A stretch of DNA of 64,000 bases from Adineta steineri (lineage: Eukaryota > Rotifera > Eurotatoria > Adinetida > Adinetidae), in the NCBI GenBank assembly GCA_905250115.1, contig CAJNOI010000033.1, positions 212,206 to 276,205 on the forward strand, written 5' to 3'. Numbering within the stretch: position 1 is the stretch's first letter; the number at the start of each line of letters is the position of its first letter. Below are positions 26,024 through 39,470 of this stretch, piece after piece. The position numbers were made by a program, and so were the translations under genes. Below the pieces are notes generated by a model. That model saw nothing but the letters and a program-made list of their open reading frames with translations. It was not told where the DNA came from and made no database searches.

Positions 26024-29000
26024 ATTTTCGTACAATAACAAATGATACATCATCATCAAATACACCTTTTAGTCATATTGTAACATCAGTTGATAATACA
26101 AATTCAATTGGTTCACAAGGACTTCGTATGAATGATTATATATTATCGATAAATGATGAAAATGTTGAATATTTAAATCATGAACAACTTGAAGATAAAT
26201 TACGACGTATAAATAATAGTGAAACAATACGTTTATTAGTTACAGATGGTAATGTTTATCGTGCATATAAAGAAAATTCAAAAAATATCAGACCAAATAT
26301 TGAACCAACAAAAATTATTCCAACAACAACAAATACAAATTTACAACAAAATCGTAGACAATATCGTTTACATCGTAATCCTGATTTTGAAGGTTACGGT
26401 TTTCGTGTACGTTCAAATCATCAAGCTGATGGTACACCACATCAAATTATTTCTGTTGAACCATATTCACCTGCTGATTCACAAGGTTTACGTGCTGGTG
26501 ATTATATTTTACGTGTTAATAATCAAAATGTTGAACATATGAATCCAGCTGAATTTAATAGTTTAATGCAAAATTTAGTAAGAAGTGAAAGTCCACGTGA
26601 TGGTGCATTATTATTAGAAGTTATGGATGAAAATACATATCGATCATTGAATCAATTACCAGCAACAGATACATTAATAGCTGATCATCGAGCACCAAGT
26701 CGTTCTACATATGATTCATATCCACCACCAACAAGTACAGATGAACCATATCCAAGAATGCGACAATGTTTTATTCGAGTAACAAAAAAGAAAAATTTTA
26801 TTTTTAATTTATTTTGAAAATATTTTAGCCTTGGCCAACTTATCGAGAACTTGGTTTTACTATTGTACAAACACCAAATGCAACTGGTGGTGGTTATCAA
26901 ATACAACAACTTCGATTAGATTCACCAGCTGCACATACACATATTCGTAATGGTGATCATTTAATTCAAGTAAATAATATTAATGTTGAAACAACTGATT
27001 TTCAATATGTTTATCAACTTATTAATGATTCATATCGTCGAGATGGTGAAGTTAGTTTACTTGTTATTGATGATAATGGTTATCAATGGTATAAACGTAA
27101 TCATTTTCGTATTGATCCATTATCTCAAAGAGCTAATATTACACGGTAATAAGACAAAAAACAACAAAAAAAAATAAGCAAAATAATTAAAATTTCTATT
27201 TTTAGCCATGTTACACCAGAACATCAAGCTGTATATACATCAACTGATTCAAGTGTTGTATCACCACCGACACGTTATACACCTGTTGAACCAATGTCTG
27301 GTCAACAAGAAATTGTATTCCCACCAACACCCTATCAACCACCACCAACAACAACAAGTCGACCACCATCAACTGGACCATCAAATCGACCATATCCTTA
27401 TACAAGTAAATCAAAAAAAAATATTTAATATCTTTGATTTTTTTTTCTCTTCTTAAGATGGTTATGTATCACCAACACGTGATCCATATTATCGTTCAAC
27501 AGTAGCACCAAGTGTAACATCATCATTAAATCGTCCACGTATACCATTATCACGAGCAGCTGTTGATGTTGTCGATGGAAAATCAATGTTACGTTTCTGT
27601 CGTTTAAATACCGAACCCGGTCAAACGTTTGGTTTTGAATTAGCACAAGAAGATAATAAACATATTATTCGTAATGTTAAACCAGAATCACCTGCTGGTA
27701 AAAAAAAGATGTTTTATTTAAATATATTCTATTTTCTTCTATGAAATTTTAGCTCGAGCTGGTTTACATAATGAAGATCGTTTAATCGAAGTTAATGATG
27801 AAAATATTACTCAAAGACCACATCGAGGTATATATATTCAAAAATTATTAATTTTATATTTTTTTCTATTATTCCTTTTTTGAATTTTACTAGATGTTGT
27901 TGCTTTAATTAAAAATGCTAGTAATAATGGTGTTGTACGTTTACTTATTTCACCAAGTAATATAAAACCATTAAATAAACCTTCATCAAGAAATTCAGTT
28001 AAAACAAAATCATTACCATCATTAAATGATGAACGTATGTATTATGACGGAAATAATCTTGATCAATATACAACATGGTCACCATATGATGGATCATTTG
28101 GTGGACAACAACAACCACCAGCAATGGTTAAATATTTATCAACATCACGTCTCGAAAATGCTGGTTTATCATCATCAAGTTATCCAGAACGACCATATAG
28201 TGCTCATGGTTTTGATACATATCAACGACAGCAAAATCGATCAGCACTTCTTACTAGTCAACCATATTTACCTACGGACCCATGGCCTCGTAAGAATATA
28301 ATTTAAATTTGCACTACTATTACAGTCCACTAATTAAATAATCGAGATCGGATCGAAAATTTAGAATGTGATAAGTTCTGTTTATTGACAAGGAGAAAGA
28401 TTTGAGTAATTTTTTTTCATCACGGATTACTACGTCAGAAAATATTTTTTCACACGTTGTCACGGACAAAAAGGTAACAAGTATTTCTATCAGACCGTTA
28501 AGTTTTTAACAATTTGTATATGGTTATTGATAAAAATAATGTCTAGCCATGTACCAAGACTCAATTTGTTAATGTTAATTTGATTAATCGATTGATTACA
28601 TACCTAATGACATCTATGTAATAATATTGTATCGTATATAATTTCTTTTTAGGAAAATGTGTTCTTGTTCGAGATCCAAGTTTTCATGGATGTGGTTTTC
28701 GAATGATTGAAAAAGATAATTATGATACACCTATTGTTGTTGAAGTTCGTGCAAATAGTCCAGCTAAACGAAGGTATATAAATTCTTATTTTCTCTCAAA
28801 AGACATGTTAAACTTATTCTTTTTTTTTTCTTTATCTAGTGGTTTAACTGAAGGTGATCAAATAATTTATATTGAAACTCGTAATGTTCAAGCTATTCGA
28901 TCATTTGATGAAATGACTCTTTTAATTCAACGAACATTTGAAGAAACAGGTCAAGTTACACTTGTTACATTAACAGCTCCAGGTTATCAAGTTTTAAAAC

Positions 29001-29722
29001 GTAAAGGTGGTTATTTACAACCAGATCCATTCGATTATCAATTACCATTTGTACGAGAATTAGCACCACGTTTATGTCGCATTGTTTTATATAATCATGA
29101 ACAAGATTTTGGATTTACATTACAACGTGGAAATCCAATACATATCAAAGATGTTCATCCAGGTTCACCAGCCTATGAATATGGTTTACGTGCAAATGAT
29201 AAAATAATTGAAATCAATAGTCGTGATACAACATATTTATCATCCGAACAAATTATTGAAATGATTGAATCAAGTAAACGACGTCGACAATTAGAAATTT
29301 TAGTTATTGATCCAGCTGGTTATGAATTTTCTATGAAACATGCTATACCACTTAATTCACTTTTACCATTTGTTCAAACCGGACAAAGACGAGGTAAATT
29401 TCTTTTTCCTCTAAGAAACAAAACAAAACATTTTTAAAATTTTAATTTATCTATCTATCTCACATTGCTCAGTTATCAATCACGAGAAAATATATCAACA
29501 ATATCCAAACAGATTTGGTTTGACTGAGCACAGTCTATATTAATTTCAGTGAGTGCATGGACACAAATAACCATTGCACATTCTTTATTTTTTCACTTCT
29601 TTTTTCTGCATGATATATGCGCACATACATTTTTGCTCACAATTGAATATCTCAATTACATGTATTTCTATATTTTAGCCGTAAGCAGTCGACGTACTCA
29701 ACAGGAAGCAGTTTATTTATAA
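26024..29722 (+). CDS. Multi-PDZ scaffold protein (six PDZ domains visible, 5' end missing)
   Basis: In-frame exons 26024-26778, 26829-27145, 27206-27405, 27458-27697, 27753-27827, 27894-28289, 28653-28773, 28840-29393 and 29679-29722 encode 899 visible residues. Six PDZ domains are recognisable by their carboxylate-binding loops and Gly-Leu-x-x-x-Asp turns: a first one cut by the gap, then those with YGFRV, LGFTI, FGFEL, CGFRM and FGFTL loops. Linkers are rich in Pro, Ser, Tyr and Gln (mainly between domains 3 and 4 and 4 and 5). No catalytic or SH3/guanylate-kinase domain is seen. The layout recalls NHERF/PDZK1-type scaffolds that cluster membrane proteins under the plasma membrane. The protein ends in Ala-Val-Tyr-Leu, itself a class II PDZ ligand. 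Orthology to a named gene cannot be settled without the missing start. Confidence 0.88.
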
Positions 29723-32700
29723 ATGAAAATTAACAAAAAGAAATTAATGAACATTTGCTTTCCTTCTTCTTCTTTTTTTTTCTTTCTCTCTAAAAAACAA
29801 ATCTGTTATTTTGTATTTTGTTATATATACATGAGAATTTTTTTTTCTTTCTTCTTTTTTAATCTTGAACAGTTTTTCTTAAAAAAAAAATAATTCTTCC
29901 ATTGATCAAAATTCTTATATTAACTCTAATTAAAAAACTAAATTACATTCTTTTCTTTTGTTTTTCTCGCATTGTAGTAGTATTAGTTCGTCTGTATGTG
30001 CGCGCTCGGTGACTATTTGCTGTCTATGTTTTCTTTTTGTTTCTTATTGTTATTGTTCTTTTGTGCAAGTTCCTACCTCTCTCTTTTAGTTTTAACATAT
30101 GGCAATCATTGATTGATTGGAATATGCAACATTTTCGAATATATGTTGTGAATTTTATGATTTTATGAAAAGAAAAAAATATATATAAATCAAAACTTGG
30201 TAGCATGATCTATTTGTATGTGTGAGTGTGTATTACTGGCTATTTATTATTATTAATTATTATTATCCTTTATTATTCATATTACATTGACAGTATTTGT
30301 TCACATTTTTCTTTTGTGATTTTTCCACTATTTGTTTCTTTTGCTAAAATTATTGCTCTGCACTGCTCTTTCTTTTTCTTCTTCTTCTTCTTCTTTTCTT
30401 TTTTCTTTTTTTGTATTATTTCGATACTTTATTTGTGCGTACATATATACATTCCAAATTTTTTTTGTTGACATTCCAGATTTTTTTAAGACGACAGAGT
30501 TCCAGCTATTTGAACTCTTTTTGTTTTTAACTTAGGTAAAAAAATAATGATCAATCTTTTTTTTTTCTATGAAAATTGAATTGTTTTCTTTTATATACAA
30601 TAATGATTGAGTTCATTGGAATAATATATCTGTGCAAAACTTATATTATGATTTTATGATATCAAATTTATGAGATAGTATTTAACAAATCCAAAGTTGA
30701 ATAGAAATGAATTCTTTTTTTGAATCAAAGCACTTACGTAATCAATCTATTGTTGAAATTCTTTTAATATCTCTTATCGAAATCCTTGAAAGAACTGTCT
30801 TTTATAGCAGATTATTCTAATCTTTCACCATCAACCCTTCTTAGTAAAATTCATAGTTGAATGAAAGCTGTTTATACTCAATGTGCTAGGATTAATTATG
30901 ACATCTTTCGTAATAAGAACTGAATCTTTCTTTGACGATAGTATTAACGTATTTGATATCAAATTTTAATGCCTGTCTTTTATAAAACAATAATTCAAAA
31001 TATATTCTATAATAATATATTTGCATAAAATGTGGACTAAATACTCTAATTTAGTCGCTGTTGATTTCATTATGTTGTAGCCTATTGTTTTGTTTTGTTA
31101 AATAGCCTTCGAAACCTAAAAATAATCGTTTCATTGTTACATTATTTATAGTTACTTATTTGTCATATAAATCTTGAATTACGCAGATTTCAGGTTTTAT
31201 TTTTTTATTTTCTTTTAAAAGATATTCATAAATATTGAGACGTAATATATTTTGATGACGAGCATACTTAACATTTATCTTTTTATGATTGATTAGTATA
31301 CTTATTGCTTCTTTATTCTTCTATTCGTCATTATAAATAAATATCTTTTTTTTTGTTGCAAAAGTCGCAGGCAAGTTATTTTTTAATATAATTATTCGGT
31401 GAGAAAAATTGGATCGATTGTTAATCAGCTTGAATTGTATACGTTCATATGAGTTATCATCACATCTCGATAATTATATATGAAATAAAAATTAATCTTG
31501 ATAAGAATATTCAGCTAAATGGTGTATGCATATATATATACATATATATATATAAATGCATTTTGTTTTTCTTCGTATTAAAAACGAATATCAATCAAAT
31601 TATTCATATAAGATATTCGATGATAGGAGAAGGTTTGATAACGAAAAAAAAACTTTTCAAGCAGGAGAAGAATTAGATGTATATTGAAAAATATTTGAAT
31701 TTTGAGTAATTGTTCCCAAAAAAACACTTAGATGAACGACAGATTATTGTTTTTTAGACACTCTTTTTCTCTAATAGCTTCACTTTGTGATATAATAGAT
31801 GTTTAATAAGGTATTTTTTTTTCGCGTCTCAGTTTCATTACTAACGTTCGAATCGTATAACATAGAAAATGAAAGACGTATGCTGTTATCTTTCCTATTG
31901 ACATCCAATCGAATCCTGATGATATTATTTTAGAAGTTTTCAAACATGATAAATTATTGTATGATTTCATTTAATCGAATGGCTATCAAATGTCGTTTAT
32001 CGGATATCCTAATGAAAGAGGTATGAAGATTTTTCAAATTTCATAGAATATGATCTAATCTATTCAGAATTATTTCATACATAGAGAAATTTTTTAATGT
32101 TTATTTTAGAAAGTAAAGATTAGGTAATATTCTCATATATCAATTTTTTTGAAGAAAAAATCTCATTGAAAGAAATATCTAATAATTGAATATTCAAGGA
32201 CGAGCCACAAAAAAGTGAATATATATGTAAATTGAATAAGATGAATGAAAACATGATATTTTCATTGAAATATTCTTTATACATTAGATTTTTCATTAAA
32301 AAATAAATAGTTGTTTGAGGTACAAAGAGCAAAAAAAAAATACAATAAAAAATTTTTTTCTTCCTACGTATTATTCAAAATTATACGAATATTCATGTAT
32401 ATATCTATAGAATATCATTTTCTTTTGTCAATACCTATCTGTCTAACTCAAGGTATACATCATTAGTTGCCCATGAATACACGCAAAAAAACAAATTAGC
32501 TGTATTGTACGTATCATCAAAACAAAACTAATCATAGATGTCAACAAGACTGTACGCGCACTTTTCCTTGGTGCACTCTTATTTGAATCCTAATATTCTT
32601 TCATACATTGACAGATAGTGATCATCAAAGTTAATCTACGTAAAACATCATTGGTTACAAAAAAGTATTATTTTGTTTTGATGTAAAATTTTGTGTCTAT

Positions 32701-34033
32701 GATAGAGTGACAGTACTCAGACAATTTTATTTATATTTTGAAATAAACATGAAAGTATGAAACCCTCGAAATTTTTTTGCCAACAGATTATTTAGATACA
32801 TAGGGTAGTCAAAAAGTTTTGCAACTTCGCTATATTTATTCACAGAAACAGCGCTGCATCTATCTTTCTGCATCATATATTAGAGGTAGTAGTTGTGATA
32901 TTTTATAGAAAGTTTCAGTCTTCTAACACACTGTTGAGATGTTCTCTGAAGTAAACTATTGGTAAAAAATTGACATGCTTGGATAAAACTTCTGCTAACT
33001 TTTTGTAGCTGGCGATTATTTAGTCTATGTTGAATATACCTGAACAACTAAGATTCTGGGAGGCTATCCCGAGGTGAGTACGCTTGGTGTGTCTTAGCTT
33101 CATCCTTTTCATTTTGAAGGAGATAATGACATTATTTTACATGTTGCTGAAAACAGCATAATGGAAATTGATAGGTTAGGAGCGTGATAATGCTTTTTTA
33201 TTCGATAATGTTTTTATTTGTGAATTTAAACATTTCTCACTAATATAGAGAGTATTAATTACCACTATAGGAATCACCATATGATAGATAATGACTCGGA
33301 TGTCATAAAAAGTTGATACATACCTTAGTTTCTGACATCGTTAGCAGTAAAATGTCGGGGGAATGATCATTTTCTCGTGTTTGCGTAAGTTCTGATGATG
33401 GTTTCGGTTTTATATTGTGGTGCAGATATAAGTCTGGTAGCTACTAATGATACTACAAAAAATTGCATTTTCCAATCAAGAACTTCTCTAATTTTTTGAG
33501 GACTCAAAAAACTAGTAAAATCCAACGTTATCCAAGCATGTCAATTTTATACCTATAGTTTACTTCAGAGAACATCCCAACAGTATGTTAGAAGACTGAA
33601 ACTTTCTATAAAATATCACAACTACTACCTCTAATATATGATGCAGAAAGATAGATGAAGCGTTGTTTCTGTGAATAAATATAGCGAAGTTGCAAAACTT
33701 TTTGACTACCATATGTAAATAAAATAACAAGTAACGTTTTATAATTGCTAATCAAATGCGTAAAATAAGTCCTTTAAAAGTATGAAAGAATATTGATGCT
33801 TTAATTTAGAAATTACTTGTGTTGAATATCTGATTTCAATTAATACAATGATTTACTAAATACGAACAGCGAGAGTAATAATTTATTTATGAAAAAAAAA
33901 ATAAAAACCAAAAAAAAAATAGTTTCAAGCGAAATAAATATTTTTGATTATGGATTAAAATGATTAAGATAAATATGAAAAAAAAATTAAAAAAAAAGAA
34001 AATAAATGTATTTTAAATGTTGTTTGGATAAGA
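29723..34033. other. Gene-poor stretch, start of duplication copy 1
   Basis: No gene is supported. The first kilobase is T-rich and microsatellite-like (a TTC run near 30.37-30.41 kb), presumably 3' UTR of the PDZ gene and simple sequence. From about 30842 the sequence is homologous to 43780 onward (segmental duplication). A 909-bp mariner-like element occupies 32803-33711. Confidence 0.55.
32803..33711. mobile_element. Mariner-like foldback element, non-autonomous
   Basis: The 909-bp element is bounded by TA dinucleotides (32801-32802 and 33712-33713). Terminal inverted repeats of about 180 bp begin GGGTAGTCAAAAAGTTTTGC at the left and end with the complementary GACTACC at the right. TA target duplication and the GTCAAAAAGTTTTG wording are typical of Tc1/mariner. 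The interior (about 33.0-33.5 kb) shows no transposase frame. Duplication copy 2 lacks the element at the matching position (about 45.59 kb), so the insertion is younger than the duplication. Confidence 0.82.
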
Positions 34034-35640
34034 TTAACCAACAACTTTTGCAGTTGCTCCAGCCATTGTTACAGTAGTTGCAGCCCCCGATATTGGAGTA
34101 GTTGCCGAAACGGCTAAAATAATAAAGATTATGTAATGTATACTTAAAATATTTATCTTACTACTGCTTGGAGCTACAGTAGCACTAGATGAAACTGTAA
34201 CCGTAACACCACCGACGATAATTGCGACCGAGATTGTGATTGGGGTAGCTTCTACGTTGCTAAGAAATGAAGGATCACCACACATTGGACATAAGCTTAG
34301 AAGAAAATGGAAGAAAAGCAGAAGATGATGGTGTGAGGCACGACGTTCACGCATAAGACCACTTTAATAAAATAAATTAAATTATACAGTTGATATTTTA
34401 TTATTTTGTTGAATACTTACAAACCACGTCGTCTACGTCTTTTGCTGTCTGTAACTGTTGCACTGTCAATAACAACACTGCCGTCTGGTATACCAAGACT
34501 CTTTGCTACCTATAACAGTAGATGAATTTATAGTAAAATTTTCGATTTTTATATATTCAGATATGTATTTACCGAGCTACCAATGGGACCGTATGAGGCT
34601 TTATCCACGTCGCCATCAGGTAAGTTGTCAGCTGGAAAACTCAATGACAAACTTGAAGCAGTTGTACCTAAACACACAAAATACGGTAGAGAAAAATAAA
34701 AGATTTGATAATAGATGATATCTTTACCTGGAGCTGCAGTGGTTCCAGTTCCACTGCTTCCAGTTCCACTACTACCAGTTCCACTACTTCCAGTACCACT
34801 GCTTCCAGTACCACTGCTTCCAGTTCCACTACTTCCTGTTCCACTGCTTCCAGATCCGCTGCTTCCAGGTGCAGCAGTTGAAGTTGTTGGAATATTATTA
34901 CCTAAAGCAATAAGTTTTATATCCTTTATGCATCGTATGTTTCACTTACTATTCAAAATTAAAACTACAGCATATGAAACTGGATGACCGAAAATAGTAG
35001 GTGTAATTGCAAAAGACTGAATACTTTCAAGGAATCCATTGTTTCCACATTTGCTACATTTTTGTTTATTAAATTCCAATGGACAATAGACTTTTGAAGT
35101 ACCATCACTAGCAACTATACCATACTCAATTAAAATTGCATCAGCTGATATTTTTAAAACTCTTGCTAGCTATAATAGTAAATGCATTTATAAAAAAATA
35201 GTCAATACTCGTATATTCATATATATATATTTACTTCTGAATCAATGCTAGCGAGTGATGCAGTATCCAATGTGCTTCCAGCGGGTGGAGTATAACTCGT
35301 TTGGCGTTTAGCTGCTGGATTAGGCGTCAGAACAAATTGATAACGTGGAGTAGTTGAGCCTTAATATACAAAAATATGATGAAAATATTTTTAGAATAAA
35401 TGATATCCTTACTTGAGCTGCCACCACTTCTTTTTGATAGATATACAGGTATCAATGCAAGAACAATCGTTGCAGCAATCAAAAAAAGAATAAATCCAAG
35501 GCAACATATAGCCAAAATTGGAGCGCCGGCTGCGAAGCCAGCTCTATTTAATAAAACAAAGAATTGAGATAGACAATACGAAAGAATCAAATTTTATTTA
35601 TTTACCGTCGATTACGGGCAGCTGGTAAAGGAGCATACAT
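34034..35640 (-). CDS. Single-pass membrane protein with two tandem modules, paralogue A (unknown family)
   Basis: Nine exons read on the minus strand (35640-35606, 35543-35413, 35359-35235, 35169-34950, 34901-34728, 34667-34573, 34509-34421, 34361-34162, 34113-34034) give 382 residues. A short basic N-terminus (MYAPLPAARNRR) is followed by one hydrophobic segment of about 25 residues (ILAICCLGFILFLIAATIVLALI), so it is probably a signal-anchored protein with the rest outside. The ectodomain has two copies of a module containing a CxxCG pair (KCSKCG; CPMCG). Between them lies a Gly-Ser-Ser-Gly-Thr repeat linker coded by 34728-34901. Module 2 has GSVVI followed by KRRRRR, a furin-like basic cluster. 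Module 1 lacks that cluster and one intron compared with paralogue B. The family was not recognised. All phases agree, so the model is solid even though function is unknown. Confidence 0.8.
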
Positions 35641-38600
35641 ATTTGTAACTGTCGACTATTAATACTAAAATCAAATGAAATTAGATGTACAATGATAGAC
35701 AAAAATCAGAGCTTTATATAGCCTACGGTCGCTTCATTTTTTGTTATTGCTGGACGTGGGCGCAAATATTTTCCTCTTATTTTTTTTGCTAGGAAGAAGC
35801 CTTGAATAAATCAGTCCTATTGATCAAATTTTTTTTTCTCCAGCTTCTTTACCGTATGATATTTTTTTTTTATCATCGATTCGCCTCACTACTCTTATAT
35901 TTTATCTTATTAGATATGTCTAGGTACACAATACATCAAAATATTAAGAGAATACGACATATTAATGCGAACTAGTCATCGAACAAGAAAAAAAAAAGAG
36001 AATAGTAATATATGACATGTCAACGTCTATCGATTGATCATGTTTATGTAGACAGTAGTTAATAATTAGAAATAATGTTTAACAAGATAAACAACTTTTC
36101 AAATTAATTTATGTTAATTTTATAAATTGCTTGTATGATAGAAATTATTTTTGAAATATATATATAAATCTTTTTAAATGTTCACTTTTGAATAAATATA
36201 AACTTTGCTATTGATTTAGAATTTCATACGTATTGTTATTATTACTTGTATCTATTGAAGCCTAGACTATATATCATTGTCAAGGAGAAATGTTTCAATT
36301 ACATCAAATCAGAAAGGGATTCTTTTTTTTTTATAAATACACTATCTTCATCAGAACACATTACTAAAAGAACAGATAAACAATACTAAACAGAACTAAT
36401 TCATTCACAATCAAAAGTTTCAGTGACCTAGAGAGAAAAATTTTTTTTTTGTCAAAATAGGCCATTGTTCATTTAAATCACTTTTTTATTGAAAATAAAC
36501 CTTAAATTCGTGATCAGCGTGGTCGATAACCTATATCTAGACAAAATTACTGTGAAAAACAAAAAAAACTTTTTTTATTTTTTTGGGGGGTACCACGGCA
36601 AAAAAAATATACAGTTTTGTTCAGAATTTAATGCTGATTCTAACCATATAGTTTTTTTACCTAAACGTTTGGGGTGAAAAAGTCGCTTTACCGTCCCTTG
36701 TCCTTTTCACAACTTAAGCTCAGATTATACTGAAGATTCTTTTCGTAGGCCGTAATAAAGTGAATGATATATTTGTATAAGAGATGTATGTTTTATCTTT
36801 TTTTCAAATTTCTAATATATTCCTTTAACAAGTAAAATATACGCCGCGAAACGCTGTAGAACCTACAAAAATCACTTTTTGTTACAGATGTATTCTAAAT
36901 ATTTAAAATAAATGATAGTGATGAAAATAATAAACAAAGAAAAAAAATCGTTGAACATCAATACAGGGGTGTTCCGAAATGCAAAAGAGTGGAGGGCCGT
37001 TAATAACGTAATTAAAATTTTCTGAAAATTTTTAGAAATATTCAAACATTTTTGGAAATTTTTCCGATTTTTTTATAAACTTTCGCGAATTTTCGAAAGA
37101 TTTTTCCGAAATTTTTATTAATTTTCCAGCACTCTTAAAAAATCTTGTAAATTCTTCAAAAACTTTGATAAATATTTCTAAACTTTTCCGAAATGTTCAT
37201 AAATTGTCGGGCAAAAAACGAAATTTCTGAAGGATGGGAGAGGGGGGCGTCGCAGCTCTGACAATCTCCCATCGAGTGATCCCAGCAGATAAAAACGAAG
37301 AACGTGAATCTCACGTCAGATTTAATTAATTATAAAAAGGAACCAAAAATTCCGATGCAACATCATTAGAAATGAAAACAAAATTTTTTTTATCACATAT
37401 ATTGTTAAAACCTTGGTTTTTCAGGGATCTACCCATCCTGGATTGTTTTGATTTTTACAGCATAGATATACTACATCACAATACGCCTTTATATTAGAAA
37501 GAAAATTGAAAAAAACATTTTGGCTTGGGAAAGGTACATCGTTTAGAGAAGATGACTATCTTCCGATGTCAGATTAGCAAAGATAGAGCACTTTATGATC
37601 CATTACCTAAAATAAAATTATTCTCTATGTGTTAAATGAATTAAACATTTATGTTGATATTATAAAAGAAGGTAATTTGTAGATAGTTTTTTTTGTAATG
37701 TAAATAACCATAAAATATAAGTGTGCAATAATATCATACAACACTTCGGTATTGATTTATAGTAAATATTGATATAAATCGATATCAACTTTAATGATGT
37801 GAGACTTGTCAAGTAATAAAAAACGATATTCGATTGAGCATTCATTAAACAGCAATAACGCTATCGATCATTTATAACACGTTGTTGTATGATAATGGCC
37901 ATTAATAATCTTTGCTAGTTTTTGAAAATGAGTAGATCTTTTTTTTTATAACTGTGATAGAAATTCAAAATGTAGGCAATACTTGTAGCAGGGCTATCGA
38001 AAGATAGAATACTCAGAGAATGTTTATAATATACTGCCTCACATGATTCGAAAATTTTAAGAGACTTTTCACCTTATTGTACATGCTGCCTTGAAGATTT
38101 TGTGACTATTACTTCGCTGGGATTCAACCATTTATATTGATGGGCATAAAATTGATTTGAAAAACTATGAAATTTAGATACGATAATATAATCGGACTAG
38201 ATAAAATCAAGAAATATCGCTCATGTTTCAGCAATAATAACATGTTAAATAGGTTATCTTCAGTGAAATAAAAATTATTTACTGCTTATAAGTAGATGAT
38301 AAGTGATCAAAATTACCATGAGTATACAAGTAACTCATGAATAAACTAGTTGTTCAATTACAAAAATACTTACTGTTACCTTCGTAAATGGAGATAGAAG
38401 TAATAGGTAGCGTAACATCTTTATTCCATATCAGTCCAGTGGAGTTCAGATATGTTTCCTAACTTACCTTAGTATTCTCTCTGAATAAGTGTCTAGGAGT
38501 ACCATTATTGATCATGTCTTAGAACTACACGAATTATCTGTTATTAAAGATTCTTTTTAACTAATCTTCCAGTCTTAGCTAAGAGTATTATCCATTGAGT

Positions 38601-39367
38601 TTTTTATGCTATTTAAGCGCGTAGAGAATTAAAACAACGTTTCATTGGAAAGAATTCGTGACTTGCGTCATAATTAGTAATGATTTAGATCGTCTTTTAG
38701 AAAACATCTAAGAAGAGAAACAATGCGCTAAAAACATTAATGTTTAAGAGTTATCTTTTGGATAAAGATAGAATATCACTAGACTAGCACAACTTTTAAA
38801 AGGTCGCTGTTTTCATTGTATTCTAATTGAAATATAAGACTTTCAAGAACAGTAATATCTTTGTATTAATTATTAAGAAAAACGTGCTTTGACCTAAGTT
38901 ATATAAAAGTTATAGTTTTTTAAAATCTCATATCTTGACCGCTGTATATCGAATACAAGAATATTTCGGGGGTAGTGATAATCCACTGACGTCTTGATTT
39001 TATATAAAATATAAATTTCCAATATTTTCATTATTTGGAAAACTCTCTTCCAACTTAGATATCTAGTAATTCAGGTAGAAGTCATAAATATTTTCCAAAC
39101 AAGCGCATTTTCTGTTTACTATACATCTAGCTAGTACGAAAATAATTCCATAAATGACTTCTTCAAAAATAGTTGGATACTTATGGATTCATTCTTGTGA
39201 TGATACAACTTATTTTGAACGTCTTAGCACGCTAGGCGGAAGCTTCAATGAGAAGAGTACAAATAATTTTTCTGAATTGAGTTATCAGTTACTATTTAAT
39301 AACAGGTAGGAGAATATAACGCTTTTCCTTTCATTATTCGCCTAATATTTTCAATTACGCTTCATGC

Positions 39368-39470
39368 CAAGAGGGAAAAAATGATTTAAATCATAAAAAT
39401 CACCTTAAATTATTTTTAATCACCTTTAATCAATTTTAATCACTAAATCACATTTTGCTTTTTCCGCCTT
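39368..39470. mobile_element. 103-bp MITE
   Basis: A tiny element starting CAAGAGGGAAAAA and ending TTTTTCCGCCTT, flanked by a perfect 9-bp direct repeat GCTTCATGC (39359-39367 and 39471-39479). Its body consists of TTTTAATCAC-type repeats. The same end sequences border the larger element at 48653-49369. Confidence 0.7.

Noticed and set aside
30226-30535. Hydrophobic Phe/Ser-rich open frames
   Set aside because: Produced by TTC/TTT microsatellite sequence in the PDZ gene 3' region.
32340-32760. Separate gene in the conserved part of the duplication downstream of paralogue A
   Set aside because: Although similar in both copies, the region has frequent stops and indels not in multiples of three, so the similarity reflects recent duplication rather than coding constraint.
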